Assembly: GCA_022266195.1 (NCBI GenBank) | Contig: WHVY01000001.1 | Span: 14,632,001-14,696,000, forward strand | DNA from: Tetranychus cinnabarinus | Lineage: Eukaryota; Arthropoda; Arachnida; Trombidiformes; Tetranychidae | Length of the DNA: 64,000 nucleotides | Reading direction: 5' to 3' | In this document: piece after piece, positions 51,645 to 63,261 of the stretch | How the letters are laid out: every line of letters begins with the position of its first letter | Numbering within the stretch: position 1 is the first letter of the stretch | Translations under genes and position numbers: made by a program | The notes under the pieces: generated by a model | What the model was told of the DNA's origin: nothing | Database searches by the model: none | The model's input: only the letters and a program-made list of their open reading frames with translations

Positions 51645-51779
51645 ATGGATAAATTGAGAGTTTATGAACTAATCTTCACCGCATTTATGACCTTCAACCT
51701 GAGAATCGCCAGCAATTTCAACAAAATGATAAAATCAATGCTGAATAAAGTTACCTGTTCAGTTGAATTAGAGCTTTAA
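51645..51779 (+). CDS. 44-codon ORF, candidate small secreted peptide (left arm copy)
   Basis: An ATG about 290 nt downstream of the TATA/initiator pair opens a frame of 44 residues: MDKLRVYELIFTAFMTF, then polar sequence to CSVELEL and TAA. Residues 5-17 are moderately hydrophobic and could act as a weak signal peptide. It has one Cys and no family match. It is preserved identically on the opposite strand in the right arm. It could equally be an incidental ORF in a noncoding transcript. Confidence 0.25.
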   Translation: MDKLRVYELIFTAFMTFNLRIASNFNKMIKSMLNKVTCSVELEL

Positions 51780-54560
51780 ACAAACAAACACATATCGCGT
51801 TAACCATTTTATTTTCATTTATTCTGACTTTTCATTGTTTCTATGACATAAATTTAATTTATTTAGCAAATTTTACAATTGAATACAATTTATCATGTAA
51901 TTACAATCAAATCAAGTTGAAAGAATCAAATAAAACCTACAAAATTAATCAATGCAAACTGTTTGCTTGAATTTATTATTGAATAGCTTCTCCAAACATC
52001 AAACATTTATCAAGTTAATTGAGGTTCAATGCATGTTCAAAATGGGTTCCAATAAAGGAGTTTGCTGTCCGAATCAGCTGAATAACACTTCACTGTTTTC
52101 AACAAGCAATGAAATTATCTTTCAATTTATTCAATCAAAATTCTCAATTGATCCAAGTCTTGTGCCGAAAGCAAACTAGAGAGAGAAAAACGCAGAATTG
52201 TTTGCCTCTTTGCGTTTTTTGCGCTAACACAATAATTTTTAGTCAAGCAAAAGTATCGATGTCTGCTTATACCTGTTACCTGGTATATGCTCGGCACAAT
52301 ACACTTCATAAATTATGTTATATTTGTTAAATTAATTCAAGGCTCAGTTGGCCAAGTTTGATTGAAAAATAAGAGAGTGAGATGATCAAATCAAGGTGGG
52401 GAAATCTTTTGTTACTAGAAATTGAAACGTGCGTTAAGCGCGCATAAATTTTAACAAACGCAAATCTGGCGTCAAATCTGGGAATTAAGTTTTACGCTCG
52501 TGTTTACAGCGTCTTTATTTGGATCAATTGGGATAGCTTCAAATTTTAGTCACGACTAAAGCTTGATTTTATTTTCACAAATCAACCAGTTTAAAATATT
52601 TAATAAGCATAGACAAGTTTGATCAAGATCTTTACTCTTGATTACGGCTTTAATTATTACAGAAGCCGTTGAAATGAAATTAAAACGCAAATCAATTTAT
52701 GTGAATTTATTTTTAAACTCAACTTTGCACAAAACTCTCCCATTTAAAACTATCTAATCATCATTATAACAATGAAATTGAACAAGGAAGACTCGAAAAA
52801 GTAAACAAAATGATTTTCAATCAACTTGATTGTGATATTTAACTCTATCATCTGGTTTGTTTAAATAAATCTGATTTTCGTTGATATCAGCGAGCATTTG
52901 ACGCATTTCGAGTAGGAAATGCTAATAGATAATGTTAAAATGGATTTACGTAAATAGTAATCATTTGTTTAACCTTCAATGAGATGGTCGATTAATGAAT
53001 TCCCAATATGATTTATATATAAATAAGATAAAATTTATTAATAGCTAAAAATAGATTAAAATTTCAATTGTTTTTTAGTAACCTTTGAATTTACTATTTA
53101 CTATTAATATTAATTTATTATGTTTTTTAACACCATAATATTGATTGAAACCGGATTTGAGAGGCTGAATTATATTTCTGGATATTCACTCAATTGATTT
53201 CACTGAAATCGTCAAAATTATTTCTTGTACCTTCCATGGAGTTCAATAGTGAATTATTATTTTGAGAAACAATTGAAATTTTAATCTATTTTTAGCTATT
53301 AATAAATTTTATCTTATTTATATATAAATCATATTGGGAATTCATTAATCGACCATCTCATTGAAGGTTAAACAAATGATTACTATTTACGTAAATCCAT
53401 TTTAACATTATCTATTAGCATTTCCTACTCGAAATGCGTCAAATGCTCGCTGATATCAACGAAAATCAGATTTATTTAAACAAACCAGATGATAGAGTTA
53501 AATATCACAATCAAGTTGATTGAAAATCATTTTGTTTACTTTTTCGAGTCTTCCTTGTTCAATTTCATTGTTATAATGATGATTAGATAGTTTTAAATGG
53601 GAGAGTTTTGTGCAAAGTTGAGTTTAAAAATAAATTCACATAAATTGATTTGCGTTTTAATTTCATTTCAACGGCTTCTGTAATAATTAAAGCCGTAATC
53701 AAGAGTAAAGATCTTGATCAAACTTGTCTATGCTTATTAAATATTTTAAACTGGTTGATTTGTGAAAATAAAATCAAGCTTTAGTCGTGACTAAAATTTG
53801 AAGCTATCCCAATTGATCCAAATAAAGACGCTGTAAACACGAGCGTAAAACTTAATTCCCAGATTTGACGCCAGATTTGCGTTTGTTAAAATTTATGCGC
53901 GCTTAACGCACGTTTCAATTTCTAGTAACAAAAGATTTCCCCACCTTGATTTGATCATCTCACTCTCTTATTTTTCAATCAAACTTGGCCAACTGAGCCT
54001 TGAATTAATTTAACAAATATAACATAATTTATGAAGTGTATTGTGCCGAGCATATACCAGGTAACAGGTATAAGCAGACATCGATACTTTTGCTTGACTA
54101 AAAATTATTGTGTTAGCGCAAAAAACGCAAAGAGGCAAACAATTCTGCGTTTTTCTCTCTCTAGTTTGCTTTCGGCACAAGACTTGGATCAATTGAGAAT
54201 TTTGATTGAATAAATTGAAAGATAATTTCATTGCTTGTTGAAAACAGTGAAGTGTTATTCAGCTGATTCGGACAGCAAACTCCTTTATTGGAACCCATTT
54301 TGAACATGCATTGAACCTCAATTAACTTGATAAATGTTTGATGTTTGGAGAAGCTATTCAATAATAAATTCAAGCAAACAGTTTGCATTGATTAATTTTG
54401 TAGGTTTTATTTGATTCTTTCAACTTGATTTGATTGTAATTACATGATAAATTGTATTCAATTGTAAAATTTGCTAAATAAATTAAATTTATGTCATAGA
54501 AACAATGAAAAGTCAGAATAAATGAAAATAAAATGGTTAACGCGATATGTGTTTGTTTGT

Positions 54561-54695
54561 TTAAAGCTCTAATTCAACTGAACAGGTAACTTTATTCAGC
54601 ATTGATTTTATCATTTTGTTGAAATTGCTGGCGATTCTCAGGTTGAAGGTCATAAATGCGGTGAAGATTAGTTCATAAACTCTCAATTTATCCAT
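54561..54695 (-). CDS. 44-codon ORF, right arm copy
   Basis: Mirror copy of the 51645-51779 ORF, identical as far as I can read it. It lies downstream of the mirrored TATAAAA at 55010-55016 on the minus strand. The two copies converge on the palindrome centre. Confidence 0.25.
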   Translation of the reverse strand: MDKLRVYELIFTAFMTFNLRIASNFNKMIKSMLNKVTCSVELEL

Positions 54696-54983
54696 CACTT
54701 GGAGGATTGATCACAATTTATGTTCTGATTTCACTTTAATATCTTGGATTGAAGTGGAAAATGGAGCTTTGGCGAGATCTCCTTCGGTAGACTTGACTTT
54801 TCAGGGGAATTAAGTTGAGTTTGGTGATAAATAAACAGATATTAAATGAATAATTTAAGGATGAATTTTAATCCAATAAGTGTCAATATTAACAATTTAA
54901 GCGGATAAAATGGACGGTGAAAATGTTGAATGGACGAGCGTTTCCAGGCGCAAATGTTTCAGAGGAAAATTGTGTATTTTAAA

Positions 54984-55016
54984 ACTGACTTGAACTGAAG
55001 GCAGTTAACTTTTATA
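54984..55016 (-). promoter_or_regulatory. TATA box and initiator in right inner arm
   Basis: Reverse-complement copy of the left-arm core promoter, reading leftward toward the palindrome centre. Confidence 0.5.
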
Positions 55017-57481
55017 ATGAGTGAATGAGAGGAAGAGCAAACTATTAATGATGAAAATGAAATGATTAGCTCATCAATTCATCTAATTTACCAGGATAGC
55101 TGAGTGATTATAAGATGAGTGGAAAGTGTGAAGCAGAGTAACATTTTATGGTTTAATAAGGCCTACAAGGTCTATTGTGATTGTTGATACATTTTATCAT
55201 AGATAGTTTATATTGTGAGTTAAATGTGTTCGATCAAGGAACTCCGATTGAATTAATTGTTACTCAATGTTTACCATTTTCACCGTTCCATAATCATTGT
55301 AATCAGATTATTCTATTTTTGATTCTTCATTGATTTTCTCCTTTCATTTTCACTCCTCCTCTCAATCTTTGATCACTTTTCAAATAACGTTGATGATAAC
55401 TGAGTTAATTTATGGGTAACAATGGATGACCTGGAAATAATGGCAGCAAATCAGGTCAGAACGAGGTTGGCAACATTTGATTGTTGATTAAACAGTTGAA
55501 ACCAATGAAACAAATAGCAGTATCACTTACAAGGCCATGTTAGAACTATTTCAAGCTATAAAGGCATTTATGGTAAATCACCACTTGTTACAAGTATCGA
55601 AATGTTTAATGCTATTTTAAGCTACATTAATTCAAGAATCAATCAGAGATTTGGTGCGATTCGTGATCATATCTATCCCATTCCATTGAGTTGAGTAAAG
55701 GTATCAATATTTTGTAAAATACTAGATCGGACTTTCATTACTTGATCTGGAATTCAGATGTTACAGCATAGACGCGCTTACCAATGTTTTGATTAACATT
55801 CAATTGGTTGTGAACATTAATAACCAGAAATATGGTTGATACACAAAAGACACAATCGCCACATTTATGCACAAATTGGCAGAAATTGGTAAAAACGTGT
55901 AAAATTAACTCCTTTAAAATTTAGACTTTTTGATTTGAAGACACATGAAAGTCGAGTCCATTTATACTGACTCCAACTAAACCAGAAAGTCCAGCGAGTG
56001 TGAAGATAGCCATTGTAGTCGGAACTCGTCCAAAACTATCCATTAAACAATAAATACAATTTAATTTGATCAACAATTTAACTAATAATTACATTTGTTG
56101 CTAAAAAGGCACAATTGTCACATTTTTGAACAGATTGAGCAAATTTACACAAGTTCTGCAACTAAAATTGGCAAAAACGGGCGAAAATCAATTTCAGTCA
56201 AATTTAGACTCTAATAGTTTGTGAGGAAATTAATACAGAGTGCTTTCGTGTGATTTAAAGATTTCTCAGATCAATAGTTCTCGAGAAAATCGCTTTCTAA
56301 CTTGAAACTTCGATCGGATTTTGTACCATTTTGGAAGCAGATTTTTCAATGAAACTCATTTTGCTGATGTTCATTTCAATGATCAACCGTAAAATAAACT
56401 TATTTTGAAGAATAGGATTTTCCGTTTCTGTAAAACTTCGAATCTTCGATTGACATTTATACTGACCTTTTTCAGCGACCGAAAGAGTTAGAGAGCTTAA
56501 ACTTATACACTTCCCATAAAAATTGATGGGTCACATCATGGATTTAATAGTTTTTTCGATGTAGCTACATTTCTCCTGATTTTTGGACATTGGCCTTAAA
56601 ACTTTGAACCGAAATATTTCGAGAATCGCAGCACCTACAATGATCTTTCTTTGCTCAAACATTAGATTTAATTGTGATCTATAATATAATGGAATATTAA
56701 ATTATTTGAGATTCTACAAAAAAAGTTATAGCATTGCATTGTTATGTTACCAGATTTTAGATTTGGTTTATTAAGTTATTTGGGTACTCAAACGCGAATT
56801 TAGTTTATTAGAAGGTTATTCATTAATGGATTTATTATTTCATATTATATTATAGCCCATAATTAAATCTAAGGTTGTGTCGAAGAATGATGATTGTAGG
56901 TGCTATCAGTCTCGAAATATTTAGGTTCAAAGTTTTAAGGCCAATGGCCAGAATTAGGAGACCTGTGGATTCATTGGCAAAACTATTCAATCCATGATGT
57001 GATCCATCAATTTTTATGTACAGTTTAGAAGTTTCAGCTCTCTAAATATATCCGTTATTGAAAAAAGTCAGTTTAAATTGAAATCGAAGAATCGAAGTTG
57101 TACAGAAACAGAAAATTCTATTTCTTAAAATACGTTCAGTTTCTAGTTGATCATCAAGTTTAAACTCACCAAAATAAGTTTCACGAAAAGATCTGCTTCT
57201 GTAATGGTACAACAAGCTATCGAAGTTTTAACTTTTAATGCGATTTTCTCGAAAACAATTGATCTTAGAAAGCTTTAAATTGCACGAAGAAGCTCAGTTT
57301 TCATGTCTCTACAAACATATGAAGTCGAAACCCGAAAGAAATTCATTGTTACCCGTTTTTATCCAGTCGTTTTGCAATACTTGTTTCAATTTGTGTCAAT
57401 TTTTGCATAAATGTAACAATTGTGTCTTTTTAGCAACAAATGTAACTTATTAGTAAAATTATTGACTAAATGAAATTGTAT

Positions 57482-57660
57482 TCCTTGTTTCATTGATAGT
57501 TTTGGCCGAGTTCCAACTACAATGGCTATTCACCCTCACTGGACTATCTGGCTTAGCCGGAGTCTTTTCTCATGACTTTACTCTGTTCGTCTTGAGTTGA
57601 GGTTTAATGGGCTTTGCATTTCCTAATTTTTTTACTTTGGTTTTAGGTAAACTATCAAGT
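57482..57660 (+). pseudogene. SLC22 exon fragment B1 (inverted copy of the pseudogene exon)
   Basis: In the left arm of palindrome 2 the exon reading FGRVPTTMAI is present on the plus strand. It has a small deletion after ATGGCTATTCACC, followed by the remainder through the GLMGFA-type stretch and a degraded copy of the next residues up to GTAAAC. It cannot encode the intact segment. Confidence 0.7.
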
Positions 57661-57712
57661 CATTTATTAATTAATATTTGCATCATTAACAATTTAACTT
57701 TTATAATTGTTT

Positions 57713-58575
57713 CGCTCCAAATTTATTCAAACAAAGTCTAGTTGAAACGGCTCGACTTATATTGATCAGCATGATTCGCTTTCGTCCTTGAAGATCAGCA
57801 AGATTCTTGGAAACTAAACAAGCGATTGCGTCGATAATGCATTCAAGGATAGAACTAGAAAAGGATTTTTAAGCAACACTGCTGCATATAAATTGGTTCC
57901 AATGAATGAGATGCCATTGAGAATACTCAAGATTCCAGCGAACATGAAGTTTCGACAAAGTCTTGGATAGTTTAGAAACTCTTTTAAATGGAATGGAGCC
58001 GGTTTCCTGATTGTTATTGAATCAAGAACATCTTCTGGAACTTGTTTACCATTAAACCGAGCAAGGAATGTAAGGACTTTACTTCCCTTTTCAACCTTTC
58101 CCTTTGAATATAACCATCGAACTGACTCTGGAGTAAATCTGAACAGTTAAACAGATCAATATTATTGTTTCGATTCAACGAGAAATCACTTACATTGAAA
58201 TGATTGGAATCAAAAACTGTACCGATGAGCTTCCAATTCGCAATGTAATAGGCAAAGGCTGACCAAAGAGCACTTGTTATTGAATGTGAGCGACAAAAGC
58301 AGTTGATACAAGAAGACGATTGCGAAGACCAACAAATTCAATGACTAAATAAACAATTATAAAAGTTAGTTTGTTAATGAGGTAAATATTAATTAATAAA
58401 TGTCTTGATAGTTTACCTAGAACCAAAGTAACAGAACCAGTGAATGCAAAGCCCATTAAACCTCAACTGAAGACGAACAGAGTAAAGTCATGAGAAAAGA
58501 AGACTCCAGCTAAGCCAGATAGTCCAGCGAGGGTGAAGATAGCCATTGTAGTCGGAACTCGGCCAAAACTATCAG
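57713..58575 (-). pseudogene. SLC22 transporter pseudogene
   Basis: Three exon-like blocks on the minus strand, about 58438-58575, 58194-58344 and 57713-58138, keep splice sites and encode recognisable SLC22 segments: FGRVPTTMAIFTLAGLSGLA, LVLVIEFVGLRNR, FTPESVRWLYSKGKVEKGSK and a terminal block ISFIGTNLYAAVLLKNPF. The last block is nearly identical to window positions 3-163, but is joined directly to sequence matching 388-436, so about 224 bp including the intron is missing. Damage includes TGA after DFTLFVFS, TAA after FVAHIQ, a one-base loss in GAATGCATTATCG and further frame changes. It is a recent dead duplicate of the transporter at the window start, or of its close sister, inserted in opposite orientation. 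It ends abruptly at 57712. Confidence 0.85.
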
Positions 58576-60002
58576 TAAAACAAGGAATAAAATTTAGTTT
58601 GGTTAATAATTTTCCTAATAAGTTACATTTGTAGCATTTATGCACAAATTGAAACAAGTACTGCAAAATAAATGGGTAAAAACGGGTAACAATGAATTTA
58701 TTTCGAATTTTGACTTCTTGAGTTTGTAAAGGCATAAAAACTGAGCCTTTTCGTGCAAAGTAAAACTTTCTCCGATCGATAGTTTTCGAGAAAATCGCGG
58801 GCAAAGTTGAAACTTCGATCGCTTTTTGTACCCTTACAGAAGCAGACTTTTGTCGGGAAACTCATTTTGCTAAGTTTAAACTTGATGCTTAACTAGAAAC
58901 TGAACGTATTTTAAGAAATAGAATTTTCTGTTTCTGTACAACTTCGATTCTTCGATTTCAATTTAAACTGACTTTTTTCAATAACGGATATATTTAGAGA
59001 GCTGAAACTTCTAAACTGTCCATATAAATTGATGGATCAGATCATGGATTGAATAGTTTTGCCAATGAATCCACAGGTCTCCTAATTCTGGCCATTGGCC
59101 TTAAAACTTTGAACCTAAATATTTCGAGACTGATAGCACCTACAATCATCATTCTTCGACACAACCTTAGATTTAATTATGGGCTATAATATAATATGAA
59201 ATAATAAATCCATTAATGAATAACCTTCTAATAAACTAAATTCGCGTTTGAGTACCCAAATAACTTAATAAACCAAATCTAAAATCTGGTAACATAACAA
59301 TGCAATGCTATAACTTTTTTTGTAGAATCTCAAATAATTTAATATTCCATTATATTATAGATCACAATTAAATCTAATGTTTGAGCAAAGAAAGATCATT
59401 GTAGGTGCTGCGATTCTCGAAATATTTCGGTTCAAAGTTTTAAGGCCAATGTCCAAAAATCAGGAGAAATGTAGCTACATCGAAAAAACTATTAAATCCA
59501 TGATGTGACCCATCAATTTTTATGGGAAGTGTATAAGTTTAAGCTCTCTAACTCTTTCGGTCGCTGAAAAAGGTCAGTATAAATGTCAATCGAAGATTCG
59601 AAGTTTTACAGAAACGGAAAATCCTATTCTTCAAAATAAGTTTATTTTACGGTTGATCATTGAAATGAACATCAGCAAAATGAGTTTCATTGAAAAATCT
59701 GCTTCCAAAATGGTACAAAATCCGATCGAAGTTTCAAGTTAGAAAGCGATTTTCTCGAGAACTATTGATCTGAGAAATCTTTAAATCACACGAAAGCACT
59801 CTGTATTAATTTCCTCACAAACTATTAGAGTCTAAATTTGACTGAAATTGATTTTCGCCCGTTTTTGCCAATTTTAGTTGCAGAACTTGTGTAAATTTGC
59901 TCAATCTGTTCAAAAATGTGACAATTGTGCCTTTTTAGCAACAAATGTAATTATTAGTTAAATTGTTGATCAAATTAAATTGTATTTATTGTTTAATGGA
60001 TA

Positions 60003-60080
60003 GTTTTGGACGAGTTCCGACTACAATGGCTATCTTCACACTCGCTGGACTTTCTGGTTTAGTTGGAGTCAGTATAAATG
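60003..60080 (+). pseudogene. SLC22 exon fragment A3
   Basis: The plus-strand copy of the exon FGRVPTTMAIFTLAGLSGLV in the right outer arm of palindrome 2 is preceded by the same acceptor-like GGATAG. It is matched on the minus strand at about 55970-56036 (A2). Both lack the following exon and are non-functional fragments. Confidence 0.7.
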
Positions 60081-60172
60081 GACTCGACTTTCATGTGTCT
60101 TCAAATCAAAAAGTCTAAATTTTAAAGGAGTTAATTTTACACGTTTTTACCAATTTCTGCCAATTTGTGCAC

Positions 60173-60825
60173 AATTGTATTAATCATACCTTTTAGTAAC
60201 AAGCTTATTTTCGTAAAATTGACAATATTCTTGCTCTTATTTGGTAATGTAGATTTAGAAATTAGAAGCGCGTAATTCAGATTTATTTTTGTCATTTTCT
60301 CAGTATCTATTAATGGCTCAAACCATCATTATAGTTAATTTAACTACAGCAAAATTGGGTTTTCAATGAAAGATGGAAAGCGCTTTTACCGCACTCAATC
60401 TATCGGGCTAGAGCGACACTTGGGTGCTTTGTTTTGGTACCTTTTCTGTCATTCAAGTCATCAGTTAAGTTATTAGTTTGTCTTTTTGCTCATTTGTTTT
60501 GCTGTTTTGCCCCATCACCGTTACACAGTTAACTTGACCTGAGATTGATGAAAACACGGTTTTACTCTCTGGATCTTAAATTATTATGGAAACTATTTTG
60601 GCGTATTCTAATCAATTTCAATTAAGATTTGCCCAAGATTTTCAGTTCAAAAATCTTAATTCTCAATTTTCTTCACTTTTTCGAGAAATGTAGATGTATT
60701 TCCGTAATTCGGCCGCTCTATTCATTCGAATCGCATATATGTTCTATATGCTAATAATTTAGCAGTGTTTTCATCTCAGATCAAGTTAATTGTGCAAATA
60801 TAACCAACCTTAATAAAGCGCCCTG
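60173..60825. other. Interval between the palindrome and UBA2 upstream DNA
   Basis: No gene or repeat was recognised. It is less repetitive than the flanking palindrome and has a few CpG-containing stretches near 60380-60410 and 60705-60720. Confidence 0.4.
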
Positions 60826-61038
60826 TTGAATTTATGTTTGTATATTACATTTGTTAACGATCATTTGTGCATCAATAAAATGATAAATTCATTCAAGAAT
60901 TTTCGGAAACTAAAAATTGTGTTCGATTCAAAATTTTATTCAGAATTTCTAATTAAAACAGTTCAAAATGAATCTACAAATATTAATACATTGTATTACA
61001 TTCGAGTTTATCAAGTTAAACAAGAAAATAACATTTAA
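60826..61038 (+). pseudogene. Possible LRR-like coding remnant
   Basis: A frame without an ATG start reads INKMINSFKNFRKLKIVF and continues to a TAA at 61036-61038, immediately upstream of UBA2. The Leu/Ile spacing resembles the last repeat of an F-box/LRR protein. An in-frame TAA at 60814-60816 blocks upstream extension and there is no good acceptor. This is weak evidence; it may be chance. Confidence 0.2.
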
Positions 61039-61187
61039 ATTGGAGCCTGATATTTGTTTATTTTACTCTCGACAGATGGAGCTTTGCAATCAGAAGAAGT
61101 CTGCCGCCGGACTGGTTGTAAAAAATCGGCTTAATTTTTGTTCTTTTATTTGTTTTCTGCGGTTTAATTTTAGTTATTTAATTAATT

Positions 61188-63261
61188 ATGTCTACTTCCA
61201 CTGATTATTACAGTGTACTTCAATCTATGTTAAATGATGATAAACTTGTTAGTTCCATAAAGACAAGTAAAATCTTGATTGTTGGTAGCGGTGGTATTGG
61301 TGTGGAGATCATAAAAAATGTTGTTCTTCTTGGCTTTACCGACTTGACCCTGATTGATTTGGATACTATAGAAATTTCAAACCTCAATCGACAGTTTCTA
61401 TTCAACAAAAATCACGTTGGTAAATCGAAATCTCTGGTTGCTGCCAATGTGTCGCAAGCTAATTTTGCCTTTCATTCAAATTTAAAAATCACTGCTCTTC
61501 ACAACTCAATTATGAGCTCAGAGTATGATGTTGATTTTTTCAAAACCTTTAAAGTTGTTATTAATGCTCTGGACAACCGAGCAGCTCGAAGTCATGTGAA
61601 TAGGATGTGTCTGGCTGCTAATGTTCCACTAGTTGAATCAGGATCAGAAGGTTACATGGGCCAAGTGACTCTTATCAAACGTGATGTCAGTGCTTGTTAT
61701 GAGTGTGATGGCCCTAGACAAGAACAAAAAACTTTTGCTTCTTGTACTATCAGAAATACTCCATCACTTCCTATTCACTGTATCGTTTGGGGTAAACATT
61801 TGTTTGCTCAGTTATTTGGTGAGGAAGATGCTGACAATGACGTAAGTCCTGATATGAATGATCCTGAACTGGGTATGACCAACAAATCAGGTATGGTTTT
61901 CTACTTCAACTAAACATGAAACTTGGCATCTCTATGGCAAGTATTTTTTATAATAATCTCCTAATCTTTTTTCTTATCTCTTATCTCTAGATGACTCGTC
62001 GGACAAGAAACCCTCGACACGTGAATGGGCCAACTCCAATAATTACGACTCTAAATTATTATTTGACAAACTATTTAAAATAGATATAGAATACCTACTT
62101 AAAATGAGCAAGCTTTGGGAAAATCGAAGAAGGCCCACTCCATTGACAGTAGATATGTTAAGTAAAGATGACAGTAATCCCAAACCTTCTAGTAGTGTAA
62201 ATGCTGTTAATGGTGATGTCTCCGCCAACGGCCAAAGTTTGAAAGATCAGCGTATGTGGTCATTGTCCGAATGTTATGAAAAGTTTTGTGAAAGTATCAA
62301 TATTTTAAAGAAGAGGCTCGGAGACGAGGGATACTTGGTTTGGGATAAAGATGATGATGAAGCGTTGGATTTTGTCACTAGTGTTGCTAACCTCAGATCT
62401 CATTGTTTTGGTATAGAAAAGAAATCAAGATTCGACGTTAAATCTATGGCTGGTAACATTATACCAGCAATATCATCAACCAATTCTATTGTCGGTGGAC
62501 TTATAACTCTTCAACTCATCCATCTTCTACGAAAGTTAAACGAAGTGAAAGATGCTACAGACCAAAAAGAAATTGATCAAAAATGTAAAGAAGCCTGTAA
62601 ATGTATTTATCTTCGGAAAGTTGGTCTCAATGCTCGTAATCTCATCTCATCCTATGATCTATTTGAACCAAACCCGAACTGTTTGGTTTGTAATACTGGT
62701 CGTATACCTGAAATCGAATTGACCTGTAATCTAAGTGAGACAACAATGAATGATTTTGTGGAACAGATCATTATGAAGATCTTCAATTTTGTATGTCCAG
62801 ATATACAGATTGAAGGACAACCTATCATTATTTGGAGTTCAGAAGATGCAGATGAATCTGAAAAGGCCGAATCTAAAAAGAAATATCTCAACAAATATCC
62901 TCAAGTACATCATAAACAACGACTTCGGGTCTATGATTTATTACAAAATCATTCTTTAATAATAAACCTATTAGATGGAAAAGTGGATAAATCCGAAAAT
63001 GAAGAACGTTTTTATATTATGAAAATAATTAACGAAGGATCAACTAAAAACGGCACGGAAGAAAAAGATGAAGAAAATGATAAAGATAACAACTGTATGG
63101 AAGTAGAGAATGGCAATTCTGGCGTTGAAATAATTTGTGACAACGGTGATGATTCCGATGTTTTTATTGTTGATTCAAATTCAAAAGAGAAACGTAAATT
63201 GGACTTTGATGCAGAAGAGATACTGGAAGTACCCGGGGTTTCAAAAAAATTGAAGATTTAA
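61188..63261 (+). CDS. UBA2: SUMO-activating enzyme subunit 2
   Basis: This is the catalytic subunit of the SUMO E1. With SAE1 it adenylates SUMO, carries it as a thioester and passes it to UBC9, mainly in the nucleus. Two exons (61188-61890 and 61991-63261; intron donor gtatgg, acceptor ctctag) encode 657 residues, against 640 in the human protein. Visible are the ATP-binding GSGGIG (33-38), NLNRQFLF (65-72) and the zinc pair CYEC (C170/C173). The active-site cysteine is C186 in SCTIRNTP (human C173), followed by HCIVW and GEEDAD. Later come RFDVKSMAGNIIPAI, the second zinc pair CLVC (C465/C468), a ubiquitin-fold domain, an acidic linker, a SUMO-interaction-like DVFIVDS and a basic nuclear-localisation tail (KRKLDF, KKLKI). 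The ATG at 61188 gives the family N-terminus. Everything appears intact. Confidence 0.96.

Larger units (their letters stand above)
49655..56725. repeat. Palindrome 1 (inverted repeat centred near 53,170)
   Basis: Positions x and about 106,340-x are reverse complements. The inner arms (about 50,885-53,074 and 53,268-55,455) look identical in most segments I aligned by eye, with occasional mismatches near their outer ends. The outer arms (49,655-50,885 and 55,455-56,725) show more substitutions and small indels. The central unpaired spacer is only about 190 bp (53,075-53,267). Identical ORFs on opposite strands (for example 51952-52179 against 54161-54388) are consequences of the symmetry. Confidence 0.92.
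55868..60172. repeat. Palindrome 2 (inverted repeat centred near 58,020)
   Basis: The left arm (55,868-57,711) is the reverse complement of the right arm (58,345-60,172), with x pairing to about 116,040-x. Outer parts (55,868-56,715 and 59,325-60,172) look identical in the stretches compared; inner parts are slightly diverged. The unpaired 633-bp spacer holds the body of an SLC22 pseudogene. The left arm overlaps the right arm of palindrome 1 by about 0.86 kb (unit A2), so the two palindromes interlock. Order of units: A1(+), inner arms, A2(-), B1(+), spacer, B2(-), A3(+). Confidence 0.9.

Noticed and set aside
51952..52330. 75- and 73-codon ORFs duplicated on both arms of palindrome 1
   Set aside because: Their duplication follows from the palindrome; they overlap each other, start at arbitrary codons and show no domain.
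49655..60172. LTR retrotransposon or Polinton as explanation of the large repeats
   Set aside because: The repeats are inverted, not direct, and there is no polymerase, integrase or capsid coding sequence.
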